Assembly (NCBI GenBank): GCA_012520655.1
Contig: JAAYNW010000052.1
Location: forward strand, 1 to 47,252
Direction of reading: 5' to 3'
DNA: 47,252 nucleotides
Source: Clostridiales bacterium
Lineage (GTDB): Bacteria > Bacillota > Clostridia > Lachnospirales > Lachnospiraceae
Made by a program: the position numbers and the translations under genes. Shown here one piece after another: positions 8,588-17,474 of the stretch. A model generated the notes under the pieces. The model was not told the origin of the DNA, did no database searches, and saw nothing but the letters and a program-made list of their open reading frames with translations. Each line of letters begins with the position of its first letter. Positions within the stretch are counted from its first letter, which is position 1.

Positions 8588-10000
8588 ATGAAACAGAAAA
8601 ATAAGATTATAGAAGTATACGGTTTATGGTTTGCGGACTTAGTATGTATAGTGATTTCTTTCATAGCCGCAACTTATATTCGCTTTGGTAACTTCTCAGA
8701 TATGGGAGACCAAAACGTACATTTTCTTGTATGCTTATGCCTGATGCTTTTTGGAACCGTCTATAATTTTTTTATTGATTGGAATAGAAATTTCTTAAAA
8801 AGGAGTCTATGGAAAGAGGCATATGCCGTACTGCAGTACAACGCCATTATGATTCTGGTAGTTACCTTCCTTATGGTGCTTGTAAAATGGGCGGATGTTT
8901 TTTCGCGTCTTGTGTTGGGATATTTCTTTATTTTGAATTTCTTTTTCTGCCTGGCTGTGCATATGGGTGTAAAAAAGTTTTTAAACAAGTATTACTCTTC
9001 GGAGCAGAATTCCGTAAAAGCTATGGTAGTAACGCAGAGCGACCTTATTGATTCTACACTGGACCGGTTGGAAAAGGAACTGGATATTTACTATCAGGTG
9101 GTTGCGCTCGTGTGCGTGGACAAGAATCTGAAAGGGGAGACAATAAGAGGAATTCCCGTAGTTGCCGGAAAGGAAGATTTGATTGAAGTCGCAACGCAGA
9201 TGGCATTAGACGAGGTGTTTTTAAGCCTGCCTGATATCTCCCGGAACAAGCTGGAAAATATTATCCGAGGATTCGGGGACATGGGAGTGAATTGTCATTA
9301 TAATCTGGAACTTCCGGGGATGGAAGCCAACCGAAGCAAGGTGGACACCTTCGGAAATTATACGGTCATTACCTATACTCGTTTCCAAAGCAGCTACAAG
9401 AGAATGTTAATAAAGCGGTGGATGGATATTATCGGAGGACTGGTGGGGATATTAATTACCCTTATTTTCCTTCCGTTTGTAGCAGGTGCGATTAAGCTGG
9501 ATTCCAAAGGGCCGGTGTTCTTTTCTCAAGTCAGAATCGGACGAAACGGAAGAAGGTTTAAAATATATAAATTCCGTTCTATGTATATGGATGCGGAGGA
9601 GCGTAAAAAAGAGCTGGAAGAAAAGAATGAGATGCATGGATTTATGTTTAAGATAGAGAATGACCCACGCATCACAAAGGTGGGGGCTTTTCTTAGGAAA
9701 ACGAGTATCGATGAGCTTCCCCAGTTCTATAATGTATTCAAGGGCGATATGAGTCTGGTAGGGACAAGGCCTCCTACACAGGACGAATTCGAGAAATATA
9801 ATCAATATTACCGCCGCCGCATCAGCATGACTCCGGGGCTTACCGGGATGTGGCAGGTAAGCGGAAGAAGCGATATTGAAGATTTCGACGATGTGGTAAA
9901 GTATGATTTGATGTATATAGATAACTGGTCTCTGAAACTGGATATTAAGATACTGTTTCAGACCGTTGGCGTCGTTTTGTTTGGAAAAGGAGCGAAGTAA
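8588..10000 (+). CDS. Initiating polyprenyl-phosphate sugar-1-phosphate transferase (WbaP/WcaJ type)
   Basis: The N-terminus has about four membrane helices (to about residue 120), followed by a Rossmann-like region (to about 240). The C-terminal bacterial sugar transferase domain runs from about 275 to the end. Conserved features include KRWMDIIGG with its re-entrant helix, FFSQVRIGRNG, the catalytic pair D375-E376 in SIDELPQFYN, and SLVGTRPP. The enzyme moves a hexose-1-phosphate onto undecaprenyl phosphate and so starts each repeat unit. It is the only initiator in the window. The frame opens at ATG 8576, but GGAAGGG at 8568-8574 is too close to that codon. ATG 8588 is my choice, with ATG 8576 possible. 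Its stop overlaps the next start (TAATG). Which hexose is used is unknown. Confidence 0.93.
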   Translation: MKQKNKIIEVYGLWFADLVCIVISFIAATYIRFGNFSDMGDQNVHFLVCLCLMLFGTVYNFFIDWNRNFLKRSLWKEAYAVLQYNAIMILVVTFLMVLVKWADVFSRLVLGYFFILNFFFCLAVHMGVKKFLNKYYSSEQNSVKAMVVTQSDLIDSTLDRLEKELDIYYQVVALVCVDKNLKGETIRGIPVVAGKEDLIEVATQMALDEVFLSLPDISRNKLENIIRGFGDMGVNCHYNLELPGMEANRSKVDTFGNYTVITYTRFQSSYKRMLIKRWMDIIGGLVGILITLIFLPFVAGAIKLDSKGPVFFSQVRIGRNGRRFKIYKFRSMYMDAEERKKELEEKNEMHGFMFKIENDPRITKVGAFLRKTSIDELPQFYNVFKGDMSLVGTRPPTQDEFEKYNQYYRRRISMTPGLTGMWQVSGRSDIEDFDDVVKYDLMYIDNWSLKLDIKILFQTVGVVLFGKGAK

Positions 10001-11160
10001 TGAATCTGGTAATCGACTGCTTTAAGCTTGTGAAGGGTGCGGGAAAGAGTATCGGTATATATAATCTGGCAAAGAGCGTTACTCTGCACTTGGGAGAGCG
10101 CGCAGAGAGTGAAGCCGATGGAACGCGGGTCAATTCAATCATTGTGCTCGGTAATTCATATAACAAAAAAGATTTTGACGTGCCGGGCGTAACCTTCGTG
10201 GAACTGAAAGGGAATCCTCTGAATAAAATTTATTGCATTCTATGGGAATTGTTCCTTGTGCCTTGGTATGCAAAGCGGTATGGGGCCGACAGGATATTGT
10301 TTCCCAGAGGTTTTGCCCCCTTTGGCATTGCTAAGAGGCTTGCTTCCGGTGCCGGAAAAGAAATAAAGGACACGATTATCATTCATGACTTAATTCCTTT
10401 TTTTTATGATAAATATTACCCGGGCGTTTTTAATAAGTTTGAAAATGCATATATCATGAACCGTTTAAAGGCCTCCATAAAGCAGGCGGACCGCGTTATA
10501 ACTATATCGGAGCATTCGAAAGAGGATATCCTTGATAAGGTTAAGGGATGTGAGAAGAAAATAACGGTTATTCATAACGGATTGAATGATGTATTCCATA
10601 ACGATACGGGAAATGACAGTCAGGGGGCGGAATATATTGTGGCTATGACCTCCGGGCTGCCTCATAAGAATGCAAAAGGTGTATTAAAGGCGTACGAGGC
10701 ATATTATTCGCAAACCAAAGAGCAGGGAAAGGTTCCGCTGTCGCTTGTTGTAATCGGAATCGCGGATACATCTCCATATGCGGAGATGGACGGTGAGGCG
10801 AAGAGCCATGTAAGATGCTACAAGTTTTTTGAAAATTTTGAGGAGATGTGCAGGCTGGCAACAGGAGGAAAGGCGTATCTGTTTCTCTCTTATGCGGAAG
10901 GATTCGGCTTCCCGCCGTTAGAAGCAATGCAGATGGGTATTCCCGTTGTATGCTCTGACAGAAGTTCGCTTCCTGAGGTTGTGAAAGATGCAGGAATTCT
11001 TGTAGATCCCGATGATACGGCAGCAGTGGCAAAGGCGCTTATCCAAGTTCTTACGGTTGGGAAACTGCGAGAAGAGCTGATAGCAAAGGGCTTTGAGAAC
11101 ATTAAGAGATTTTCTTGGGAAACCAGAACGGATCTATATTGGAAGGAATTGTTTCGGTGA
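10000..11160 (+). CDS. Family 4 glycosyltransferase
   Basis: This is a 386-residue GT-B enzyme. The C-terminal donor-binding half has the retaining GT4 signature EGFGFPPLE (E300 and E308), followed by AMQMGIPVVCSDRSSLPEV. IIHDLIPFFY near 127 and VIHNGLN near 190 are typical of the mannosyl/rhamnosyl/glucosyl branch. It is coupled to the initiating transferase by a TAATG overlap, so it may add the second sugar of the repeat unit; this is inference from gene order. It is followed by an overlapping GT4 gene. Donor specificity cannot be read from the sequence. Confidence 0.88.
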   Translation: MNLVIDCFKLVKGAGKSIGIYNLAKSVTLHLGERAESEADGTRVNSIIVLGNSYNKKDFDVPGVTFVELKGNPLNKIYCILWELFLVPWYAKRYGADRILFPRGFAPFGIAKRLASGAGKEIKDTIIIHDLIPFFYDKYYPGVFNKFENAYIMNRLKASIKQADRVITISEHSKEDILDKVKGCEKKITVIHNGLNDVFHNDTGNDSQGAEYIVAMTSGLPHKNAKGVLKAYEAYYSQTKEQGKVPLSLVVIGIADTSPYAEMDGEAKSHVRCYKFFENFEEMCRLATGGKAYLFLSYAEGFGFPPLEAMQMGIPVVCSDRSSLPEVVKDAGILVDPDDTAAVAKALIQVLTVGKLREELIAKGFENIKRFSWETRTDLYWKELFR

Positions 11161-12314
11161 GTAGATTACTTATATATGATACATCTAATTTCATAGATTT
11201 TCCGATCGGCGGGCAGCTGACGAGCATCGGCAACTTTTTGCACTTCCTGTGCGAAGAGCATCCGGAACGGACTGATGATATAATGTTGGTAGGCGTCACC
11301 TTGGAACCCTCCGAATTAGGGAAAGTAAAAATGCTCGAATTGTACGGAAGGCAGATTAATTTTCTTCCGGTAGCTGTGGCGGAGAGGGATCTCGGTAATA
11401 CCGTCAAGTCCTTGCGGCTGCAGTATGCGAAGGGCTTGTTAAAGTTCAAAAAAATGTTGAAAATTACAAGAAGGGATTGCAATTATATTCACGCACCGGA
11501 AGCTTACGGTATAGTAAAGCTTTTTTCGATAGGGTTTCAATGCGTTATCTTTTCCCATGGCAGTTACTTCAATATGGAACGGGGATTTAGGTTTTTTCAG
11601 AAAAATGTACTGATAAAGAAGGGATTTGTAGCGTATCTAAAATGGATGTTAAAAAATGCCGATATGATATTCTTGCTTGATAAGGATAGCCTGAGAGATT
11701 ATGCGCCCTATAACGATAACCTGGTAGAGGTCGTGAACTCCATCGTATGTCCGCAGATTGCCGGAGGCCGGCACGAATTGAAGCATGGAAGGGTAAAGGA
11801 GATTCTGTTTGTGGGACGCCTTTCCAAAGACAAGGGAGTGGTTCCGATTATTCATGCCATAGCAGGAAAAGAGGGTTTGCCCGGTATGGAGGGGCTGCAT
11901 CTCACAATCGTGGGAAACGGGGAGGAATATAACCGACTTATTCGTTATGAAAGCGAGCGCGTGCATTTCACGGGAGCGGTTGCTCCGAGGAGGGTGAAGG
12001 AATATATGGAAAAAGCGGATATACTCGTAATGAATTCTGCTTTTGAAGGAATTCCTATGACGATATTAGAGGCCATCAGCTATGCTCTTCCCGTTATTAG
12101 CACGAATGTGGGGGGAATAGGGCAAGTGCTTCGCTTCGGACAAGATTCGGAAGAAACGGACGGAACGGCGGAAAGCATACAAGGAGCGATAAGAAGGATT
12201 TCAGATAGCTATGACAGCTATTCGAAGAATGCCTACGATAATTCCAAGGCTTTCGATTACAGATGTGTCAATAAAAAAGTGTATGAGTTATTGAGCATCT
12301 ATTGGAGGGCATAA
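11157..12314 (+). CDS. Family 4 glycosyltransferase
   Basis: The product is about 385 residues with a GT-B fold. LFVGRLSKDKGVVPIIHAI at about 218 begins the donor-binding domain, and FEGIPMTILEA (E297, E305) is the GT4 signature. The frame extends upstream to 11115. GTG 11157 is preferred because GGAAGGA (11141-11147) lies nine bases before it, and GTGA overlaps the previous stop. The N-terminal acceptor half is less typical than in the other GT4s, although HAPEAYGIVKLFS and SHGSYFN are present. It acts in the cytoplasm on a lipid-linked intermediate. Sugar unknown. Confidence 0.84.
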   Translation: MSRLLIYDTSNFIDFPIGGQLTSIGNFLHFLCEEHPERTDDIMLVGVTLEPSELGKVKMLELYGRQINFLPVAVAERDLGNTVKSLRLQYAKGLLKFKKMLKITRRDCNYIHAPEAYGIVKLFSIGFQCVIFSHGSYFNMERGFRFFQKNVLIKKGFVAYLKWMLKNADMIFLLDKDSLRDYAPYNDNLVEVVNSIVCPQIAGGRHELKHGRVKEILFVGRLSKDKGVVPIIHAIAGKEGLPGMEGLHLTIVGNGEEYNRLIRYESERVHFTGAVAPRRVKEYMEKADILVMNSAFEGIPMTILEAISYALPVISTNVGGIGQVLRFGQDSEETDGTAESIQGAIRRISDSYDSYSKNAYDNSKAFDYRCVNKKVYELLSIYWRA

Positions 12315-12327
12315 GGCAGGTAGTCGG

Positions 12328-13308
12328 ATGGACAATAAAAAAGTAAGTATTATAGTTCCGGTATATAATGCGGAAAAATATGTTGAGAGGTGTCTTAGGA
12401 GCCTGCTTGAGCAAACCTATGGGAATACAGAAATAATAATCGTCGATGACGGTTCCACAGACGGCAGCGGACAGATATGTGATGCATTCGCATTAAAATA
12501 TGATAAAATAAAGAAAGTTCATGTTGAAAATTCCGGTGTATCCGCGGCAAGAAACAGAGGAATGGATGAAGCGGAGGGCGATTTCTTCGCTTTTGTTGAT
12601 GCGGATGATTATTTGGAAAAAGATGTGATAGCCCATCTGGTAAAGCTGCTGGAGGAGACGGACAGCGATATTGCAGGGTGTGAATTCCATACATTTTCAG
12701 AGGGAATGGCGGAAGGAATCCTGCCCAGTGAAAAGATTACGGTGGAAGTTCTCGACGGAAAAGAGTTTATAGAAAAAGGGATTCTTGCCGGAGATACAAG
12801 ATGTTGGGCAAAGCTTTATACGAGAGAGGCCGTTGCTAATAAGCGTTTTGAACAGGGGCTTACAATCGGAGAAGACATGCTTTTTCTGTTAGAGCTCGTG
12901 CGGGAGGATGTGAAAGTCTGCCGGAGCTCCTATAAAGGCTACGGATATTTTGCAAATGAATCCGGTGCCATGAAGCAGCAATTTAGAGAAAGCTATATGG
13001 ATCAGATTCTTTGCTGGAAGAAGGCAGAAGAGCAGGTGGGAAAGATTCCGGAGTTGCGGGCAAAAGTCATATCTATTTTGATGATTTCCATTATGCTGGT
13101 GGTCGGGAAGCTGGCAATTCTTTCCCCCGAAGAGAGAGCGAAGTACGCCGGTTATATAAAAGTCTGCAAGGAAGAAATGAAAAGATGTAAAAAAGTACGC
13201 GGAGCCTATAAAGAACTTTCCTTAGGGTATAAGGTTAAAACGATTGTTTTTGACATGTGTCCCGAAGTATATATAGGTGCTTATCATGTATTCAAGGGTA
13301 GAAAATAA
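12328..13308 (+). CDS. Family 2 glycosyltransferase
   Basis: The 326-residue GT-A enzyme has a textbook N-terminal half: VSIIVPVYNAEKYVERCL, VDDGSTDGS at 39-47, GVSAARNRG, and the metal-binding DADDY at 91-95. About 150 residues of variable sequence follow, with a helical, basic C-terminus. This subfamily includes galactosyl-, glucosyl- and N-acetylhexosaminyl-transferases of capsule loci. The ATG lies 13 bases after the GT4 stop. Its ribosome binding site is weak (AGGCAGG), so coupling to the upstream gene is likely. Confidence 0.88.
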   Translation: MDNKKVSIIVPVYNAEKYVERCLRSLLEQTYGNTEIIIVDDGSTDGSGQICDAFALKYDKIKKVHVENSGVSAARNRGMDEAEGDFFAFVDADDYLEKDVIAHLVKLLEETDSDIAGCEFHTFSEGMAEGILPSEKITVEVLDGKEFIEKGILAGDTRCWAKLYTREAVANKRFEQGLTIGEDMLFLLELVREDVKVCRSSYKGYGYFANESGAMKQQFRESYMDQILCWKKAEEQVGKIPELRAKVISILMISIMLVVGKLAILSPEERAKYAGYIKVCKEEMKRCKKVRGAYKELSLGYKVKTIVFDMCPEVYIGAYHVFKGRK

Positions 13309-13327
13309 TAGTAAAGAGGGAAAATAA

Positions 13328-14395
13328 ATGAGGGAACAGATTGAACGGCTGGAGGCGGAAGCAATATTTGTAATGCTGCACTACCATGAACGAACGGGAA
13401 AGCAAAAAGTAAAGGATATGGTAAAACGGGCAGCAGGGCGTTATGTCCCCCCTAAAGATTATATATCCTGGCCGACAGGGCTTATTGCCAATGCTTTTAT
13501 GGAGAATTGTGACAGGTGGAAAAACAAAGAAAAAGTCCTCGCGGCGCTCGAAGCTTATTTTGACCGTTGGATAGAAAAAGGAATGCCTATATATTACATG
13601 GACGACGTACTGTGCGGCATGGCTCTCCTCACGTTATATAAAATGACGGGAAAGGAAAGATATAAGGCCGGTGTGGATAAAATGGCAGATTATCTGTATA
13701 CGATAGAAGAAAATGATGCGGATGCCAAGGGGAGTCTTCCCTATCGCCCGTCACAGAAGAACTTCCATATATATGTGGATGGGATCGGGATGATATGCCC
13801 TTTTTTGTGCAAATATGGTGTGGAATTCAAAGATGACAGGGCAGTACAGCTTGCCGTAAAGCAAATAAAGAATATGTTGGAATACGGCATGGATGAAAAT
13901 ATATTCCTTCCTTATCACGGATATATGTATGAAAGCAGGATAAAATATGGTATTATTGGCTGGGGGCGTGCTGTCGGGTGGCTGCTTATGGGAATGGCAG
14001 GCATCCTTTGCTTTTTACCGAAGGAACACTCCGATTATCGTTATATCAAGGGGGAGTTTGAGAGAGTGGTAAGCAGCGCATACCGATATCAAAAAGAAAA
14101 CGGAGCCTTTGCATGGCAGCTGGAAGCGGTGGAAGGGCCGGAGGACAGTTCGGCGACCGCGATGATAACATCGGCGGTTTTAAAAGGAATATGTGCGGGA
14201 ATTATAGATGAAGGTAAAGACATATACGGAGAAAAGGTAAAGAAGGCAGCCGAATTTCTCGCAGGTTGTGAGAATGGCGGCAGAATATCCGCCTGCTCCG
14301 GCGAGTGCAAGGGATTCTCGGAATATCCGCAAATCTACGGGGCATATCCGTGGTCATTGGGGCCGGGACTGGAAGTACTCTTGCACGAAGGATGA
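13328..14395 (+). CDS. GH105/GH88-like unsaturated uronyl hydrolase, cytoplasmic
   Basis: The 355-residue protein has the layout of an alpha/alpha-barrel hydrolase. Seen are YYMDDVLCGMAL with D91/D92, YVDGIGMICPFLCKYG with D151, GWGRAVGWLLMG, and EDSSATAMITSAVLKG. These correspond in order to blocks of GH88/GH105 enzymes, whose catalytic acids are one Asp in an MDD-like site and one in the W/Y-V-D-G site. Such enzymes hydrate and cleave 4,5-unsaturated uronic acid ends left by polysaccharide lyases. No signal peptide is seen, which fits the cytoplasmic location usual for GH105. A degradative enzyme in the middle of a synthetic operon is unusual. It could be an editing enzyme, or a family member with another activity. 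AGAGGG precedes the start by seven bases. Confidence 0.75.
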   Translation: MREQIERLEAEAIFVMLHYHERTGKQKVKDMVKRAAGRYVPPKDYISWPTGLIANAFMENCDRWKNKEKVLAALEAYFDRWIEKGMPIYYMDDVLCGMALLTLYKMTGKERYKAGVDKMADYLYTIEENDADAKGSLPYRPSQKNFHIYVDGIGMICPFLCKYGVEFKDDRAVQLAVKQIKNMLEYGMDENIFLPYHGYMYESRIKYGIIGWGRAVGWLLMGMAGILCFLPKEHSDYRYIKGEFERVVSSAYRYQKENGAFAWQLEAVEGPEDSSATAMITSAVLKGICAGIIDEGKDIYGEKVKKAAEFLAGCENGGRISACSGECKGFSEYPQIYGAYPWSLGPGLEVLLHEG

Positions 14396-14431
14396 ATATG
14401 TCATAAAATGTGTGGAAGGATGTAAACGGAT

Positions 14432-15331
14432 ATGATCATTATACAGGTTGCGGGCGGACTGGGCAATCAACTGCAGCAGTATGCTTTGTATCAGAAGTTC
14501 TTAAGCCTTGGCATAGAAGTAAAATTGGATATTTCTTGGTTTACGGAGGATGGACGGCAGAGCGGCGTATATGCGAAGCGGGAGTTGGAGCTTAATTACT
14601 TCGACGGACTGGAATATGAAGTATGTACGGAAGAAGAAAAACGAATGCTAATAGGAAATAAGAGCCTATTGGGAAAAGTAAAAGGAAAACTGTTTTCAAA
14701 ATCCAGGAAAATTTTTTATGAATCGGATATGTATCATCCGGAAATCTTTGGCTTTCGCGATATGTATTTATGCGGTTACTGGGCTTGTGAAAAATATTAT
14801 GAGGATATCATGAGCCTCCTTCAGGAGAAAATCAAGTTCCCGCCAAGCGGTAATCCGGAAAACGAAAAGACCGCACAAAGAATGGAAAATGAGGAATCCG
14901 TCAGCATCCATGTGAGAAGAGGAGATTATCTCGATGCCAAGAATCTGGAAATGTTCGGAAATATATGTACGGAAGAATATTATGCAGGTGCGATAAGACA
15001 AATAAAGCAGATTTATCCAAGCGCACATTTTTATTTATTTACGGATGACGAAGAATATGCACGAGAAAAATATACGTCGGACGAGTATACAATAGTATAT
15101 TGGAATAAGGGTAAAGACAGCTTTTATGATATATGGCTGATGAGCAGATGCAAGCATAATATATGTGCCAACTCGACCTTCAGCTTCTGGGGAGCCAGAT
15201 TAAATAAAAATCCTGAAAAAGTGATGATAAGACCATCTATTCATAAAAATTCGCAGAAGTTCGAACCGGAGCAAATGCATGAGTTATGGAAAAAGTGGCT
15301 GCTTATAGATAATAAAGGGGACATCTTGTAA
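14432..15331 (+). CDS. Family 11 glycosyltransferase (alpha-1,2-fucosyltransferase-like)
   Basis: The 299-residue enzyme is a full-length GT11 with all major motifs: VAGGLGNQLQQYALYQ at the N-terminus, SIHVRRGDYLD near the middle, HFYLFTDD, and CANSTFSFWGARLN near the end. The HxRRGDY arginines bind the GDP-fucose diphosphate in studied members. It would transfer a 6-deoxyhexose, normally L-fucose in alpha-1,2 linkage. No GDP-L-fucose synthase is seen in the window; the reductase at 35346 resembles the D-rhamnose branch instead. GDP-fucose must therefore come from elsewhere, or another donor is used. The ATG has a GAAGGATG-type site upstream and follows the hydrolase by 36 bases. Confidence 0.88.
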   Translation: MIIIQVAGGLGNQLQQYALYQKFLSLGIEVKLDISWFTEDGRQSGVYAKRELELNYFDGLEYEVCTEEEKRMLIGNKSLLGKVKGKLFSKSRKIFYESDMYHPEIFGFRDMYLCGYWACEKYYEDIMSLLQEKIKFPPSGNPENEKTAQRMENEESVSIHVRRGDYLDAKNLEMFGNICTEEYYAGAIRQIKQIYPSAHFYLFTDDEEYAREKYTSDEYTIVYWNKGKDSFYDIWLMSRCKHNICANSTFSFWGARLNKNPEKVMIRPSIHKNSQKFEPEQMHELWKKWLLIDNKGDIL

Positions 15332-15352
15332 AAGACCTGAAAGGAAAGACAA

Positions 15353-16492
15353 ATGGGTAAGAAATTTAGAATAGCCATGATAGGGCAGAAGAGAATACCG
15401 TCCAGAGAAGGCGGAGTGGAAATTGTCGTAAATGAGTTATCCACTCGCCTTGTGAAGAAGGGTTATGAGGTGGATGCCTACAACCGTTCAGGATACCATG
15501 TTTCCGGCAAGGAATTCCAGAGAAAAGGGAAAAAAGGAAAATATTATGAGAATATTCGGATTATCATAGTTCCTACTTTTAAAAACGGAAAATTAAATGC
15601 TATTGTATATTCTTTTCTCGCCACGCTACGTGCGCTATTCGGAAGATATGATGTGATTCATTATCATGCGGAGGGACCTTGTTCTATGCTGTGGATTCCT
15701 AAACTGTTCGGAATACGCATAGTCGCTACTATCCATGGACTCGACTGGCAACGCGCAAAGTGGGGGAATTTTGCCTCCTATGTGCTGAAGTTCGGGGAAA
15801 AGACGGCGGCCAGATACGCAGACGAAATTATTGTATTATCGAAAAATGTCCAAGACTATTTTAAAAAAACATACGGAAGAGAAACCAATTATATTCCTAA
15901 CGGAATCGATAAGCCGAAAATAAAAGAGGTTAAAGTCATTAAAGAAAAATATGGGCTGGAAAAAGACGGTTATATTTTGTTTCTTGCCAGATTAGTCCCG
16001 GAAAAAGGCCTGCATTATCTCTTGGAAGCCTTTGCCCAAATAGAAACGGATAAAAAGCTCGTGGTAGCCGGAGGAAGCAGCCATTCTTTCGAATATATAG
16101 ACAGAGTGAAAAAGATGGCAAAGAAGGATAAGAGAGTAATTTTTACGGATTTTGTACAAGGCGAAACCTTGGAAGAGCTCTATTCCAATGCGTATTTGTT
16201 TGTGCTTCCGAGCGACATTGAAGGAATGGCTATCAGCCTGTTGGAGGCGATGAGCTATGGGAACTGCTGTGTAGTGAGCGATATCAAAGAGAATATGGAA
16301 GTGATCGGTTTGAAAGGAATCCCGTTTAAAAAAGGAAACGCGGCGGATCTCAGGGAAAAATTACGTTATCTGCTCGACAATAGAGATGAGGCTGAAAAAT
16401 ATAAGCGAGATGCCTCGGACTTTATATGTGGGAAATATAATTGGGAAGATGTTCTGAAGGAGACGGAGAAGCTCTACAGAGGCAGGAAGTAA
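15353..16492 (+). CDS. Family 4 glycosyltransferase with DUF1972-type N-terminus (Cps2T/WchF-like)
   Basis: The 379-residue GT-B enzyme starts AMIGQKRIPSREGGVEIVV, followed by DAYNRSGYHV and HGLDWQRAKWG near 128. This set is characteristic of the subgroup containing the pneumococcal beta-1,4-rhamnosyltransferase Cps2T/WchF. The C-terminal half has FLARLVPEKGLHYLLEAF and IEGMAISLLEAM (E290, E298). In streptococci the enzyme usually adds the second sugar (L-rhamnose) to the lipid-linked glucose. That specificity is only suggested here, since no dTDP-L-rhamnose genes lie in the window. It is the last gene before an internal promoter. Confidence 0.85.
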   Translation: MGKKFRIAMIGQKRIPSREGGVEIVVNELSTRLVKKGYEVDAYNRSGYHVSGKEFQRKGKKGKYYENIRIIIVPTFKNGKLNAIVYSFLATLRALFGRYDVIHYHAEGPCSMLWIPKLFGIRIVATIHGLDWQRAKWGNFASYVLKFGEKTAARYADEIIVLSKNVQDYFKKTYGRETNYIPNGIDKPKIKEVKVIKEKYGLEKDGYILFLARLVPEKGLHYLLEAFAQIETDKKLVVAGGSSHSFEYIDRVKKMAKKDKRVIFTDFVQGETLEELYSNAYLFVLPSDIEGMAISLLEAMSYGNCCVVSDIKENMEVIGLKGIPFKKGNAADLREKLRYLLDNRDEAEKYKRDASDFICGKYNWEDVLKETEKLYRGRK

Positions 16493-16510
16493 CAGAGTAA
16501 AGCGGCTTTG

Positions 16511-16539
16511 TTGCCTATGCTTTGGGGATGTGCTATAAT
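16511..16539 (+). promoter_or_regulatory. Internal sigma-A-type promoter with extended -10
   Basis: TTGCCT (16511-16516) and TATAAT (16534-16539) are separated by exactly 17 bases. A TG dinucleotide one base before the -10 gives TGCTATAAT, the extended -10 form. Transcription would begin near 16546, giving a leader of only about 15 bases that still contains GGAGG (16550-16554) before ATG 16560. It sits in the 67-base gap between two operon genes, so the downstream part of the locus probably has independent expression. Confidence 0.7.
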
Positions 16540-16559
16540 TCACACGTTAGGAGGCTTTC

Positions 16560-17462
16560 ATGTCAGGCGAAAATATTACTATATTAACTCCGGCGTATAA
16601 TCGGGCCGAACGGTTGGAAAAGCTCTATTGCAGTTTGAAGGAACAGACGCTTTCAGGATTCGTATGGCTGATTGTCGATGACGGAAGTAAAGACAATACG
16701 GCGGAACTTGTCAAGGTATGGCAGGAAGAAGGGGCAGTTCCCATAGAGTATATCCACAAGGAGAACGGCGGCAAGCACACGGCGCTGAACCTGGGGATTA
16801 CCCGTATAAAAAGCGAGCTGACCTTTATCGTGGACAGCGATGATTATCTTCCTTCCGATGCAATAGAGCTTATCATGAATTATCATGATAAGTATAGAGA
16901 AAAGAAGCTTGAGAACAGACTGTGCGGTTATAGCTTTCTTCGGTATTACAGCGATGGAACGGTCAATACGGCATATTTTCCTGAAAATGAGAAAATAGAT
17001 ACTTACCTTCAGGTAAGAATAAACGGAGGTATCGGGGGAGATAAGGCCGAGGTATTTTATACTGAGATAATAAAGAAATATCCCTTCCCGGTATTTCAGG
17101 GAGAAAAGTTTCTTCCGGAGGACGTCGTATGGATGCAGATGTCAGAAAAGTACAATATGGTACATATCAATGAATGTGTATACTATTGTGATTATCTGGA
17201 AGGCGGACTTACGAAAACCGGAAGAAGGATGAAGATAAAATCGCCTAAAGGGATGTGCCTGCGTTCAAAGATATATTTGAATAATGAGAAAGTATGCTTG
17301 AAAGTAAAGATAAAAATGATGCTTCTATATATTATTTACGGACGTACATCGGGAGAAAAGTGGATATCTCTCTATCGTGAAGTACAGTGCAAGGGCTTGT
17401 ATGCCCTTTCTTTTCTTCCCGGAATGGCATTATTCGTTTTCTGGAAATTAAAATATAAATAA
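16560..17462 (+). CDS. Family 2 glycosyltransferase
   Basis: This is a 300-residue GT-A enzyme with ITILTPAYNRAERLEKLY, VDDGSKDNT at 39-47, GGKHTALNLG at 70-79, and the metal site VDSDDYL at 91-97. The GGKHTALN and VDSDD forms are typical of a GT2 branch common in Gram-positive capsule loci. The start is strongly supported: GGAGG sits five bases upstream and a promoter directly before it. A hydrophobic C-terminal stretch (LYALSFLPGMALFVFWKL) may anchor it to the membrane. Sugar donor unknown. Confidence 0.88.
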   Translation: MSGENITILTPAYNRAERLEKLYCSLKEQTLSGFVWLIVDDGSKDNTAELVKVWQEEGAVPIEYIHKENGGKHTALNLGITRIKSELTFIVDSDDYLPSDAIELIMNYHDKYREKKLENRLCGYSFLRYYSDGTVNTAYFPENEKIDTYLQVRINGGIGGDKAEVFYTEIIKKYPFPVFQGEKFLPEDVVWMQMSEKYNMVHINECVYYCDYLEGGLTKTGRRMKIKSPKGMCLRSKIYLNNEKVCLKVKIKMMLLYIIYGRTSGEKWISLYREVQCKGLYALSFLPGMALFVFWKLKYK

Positions 17463-17474
17463 AGGTGAAAAAAG

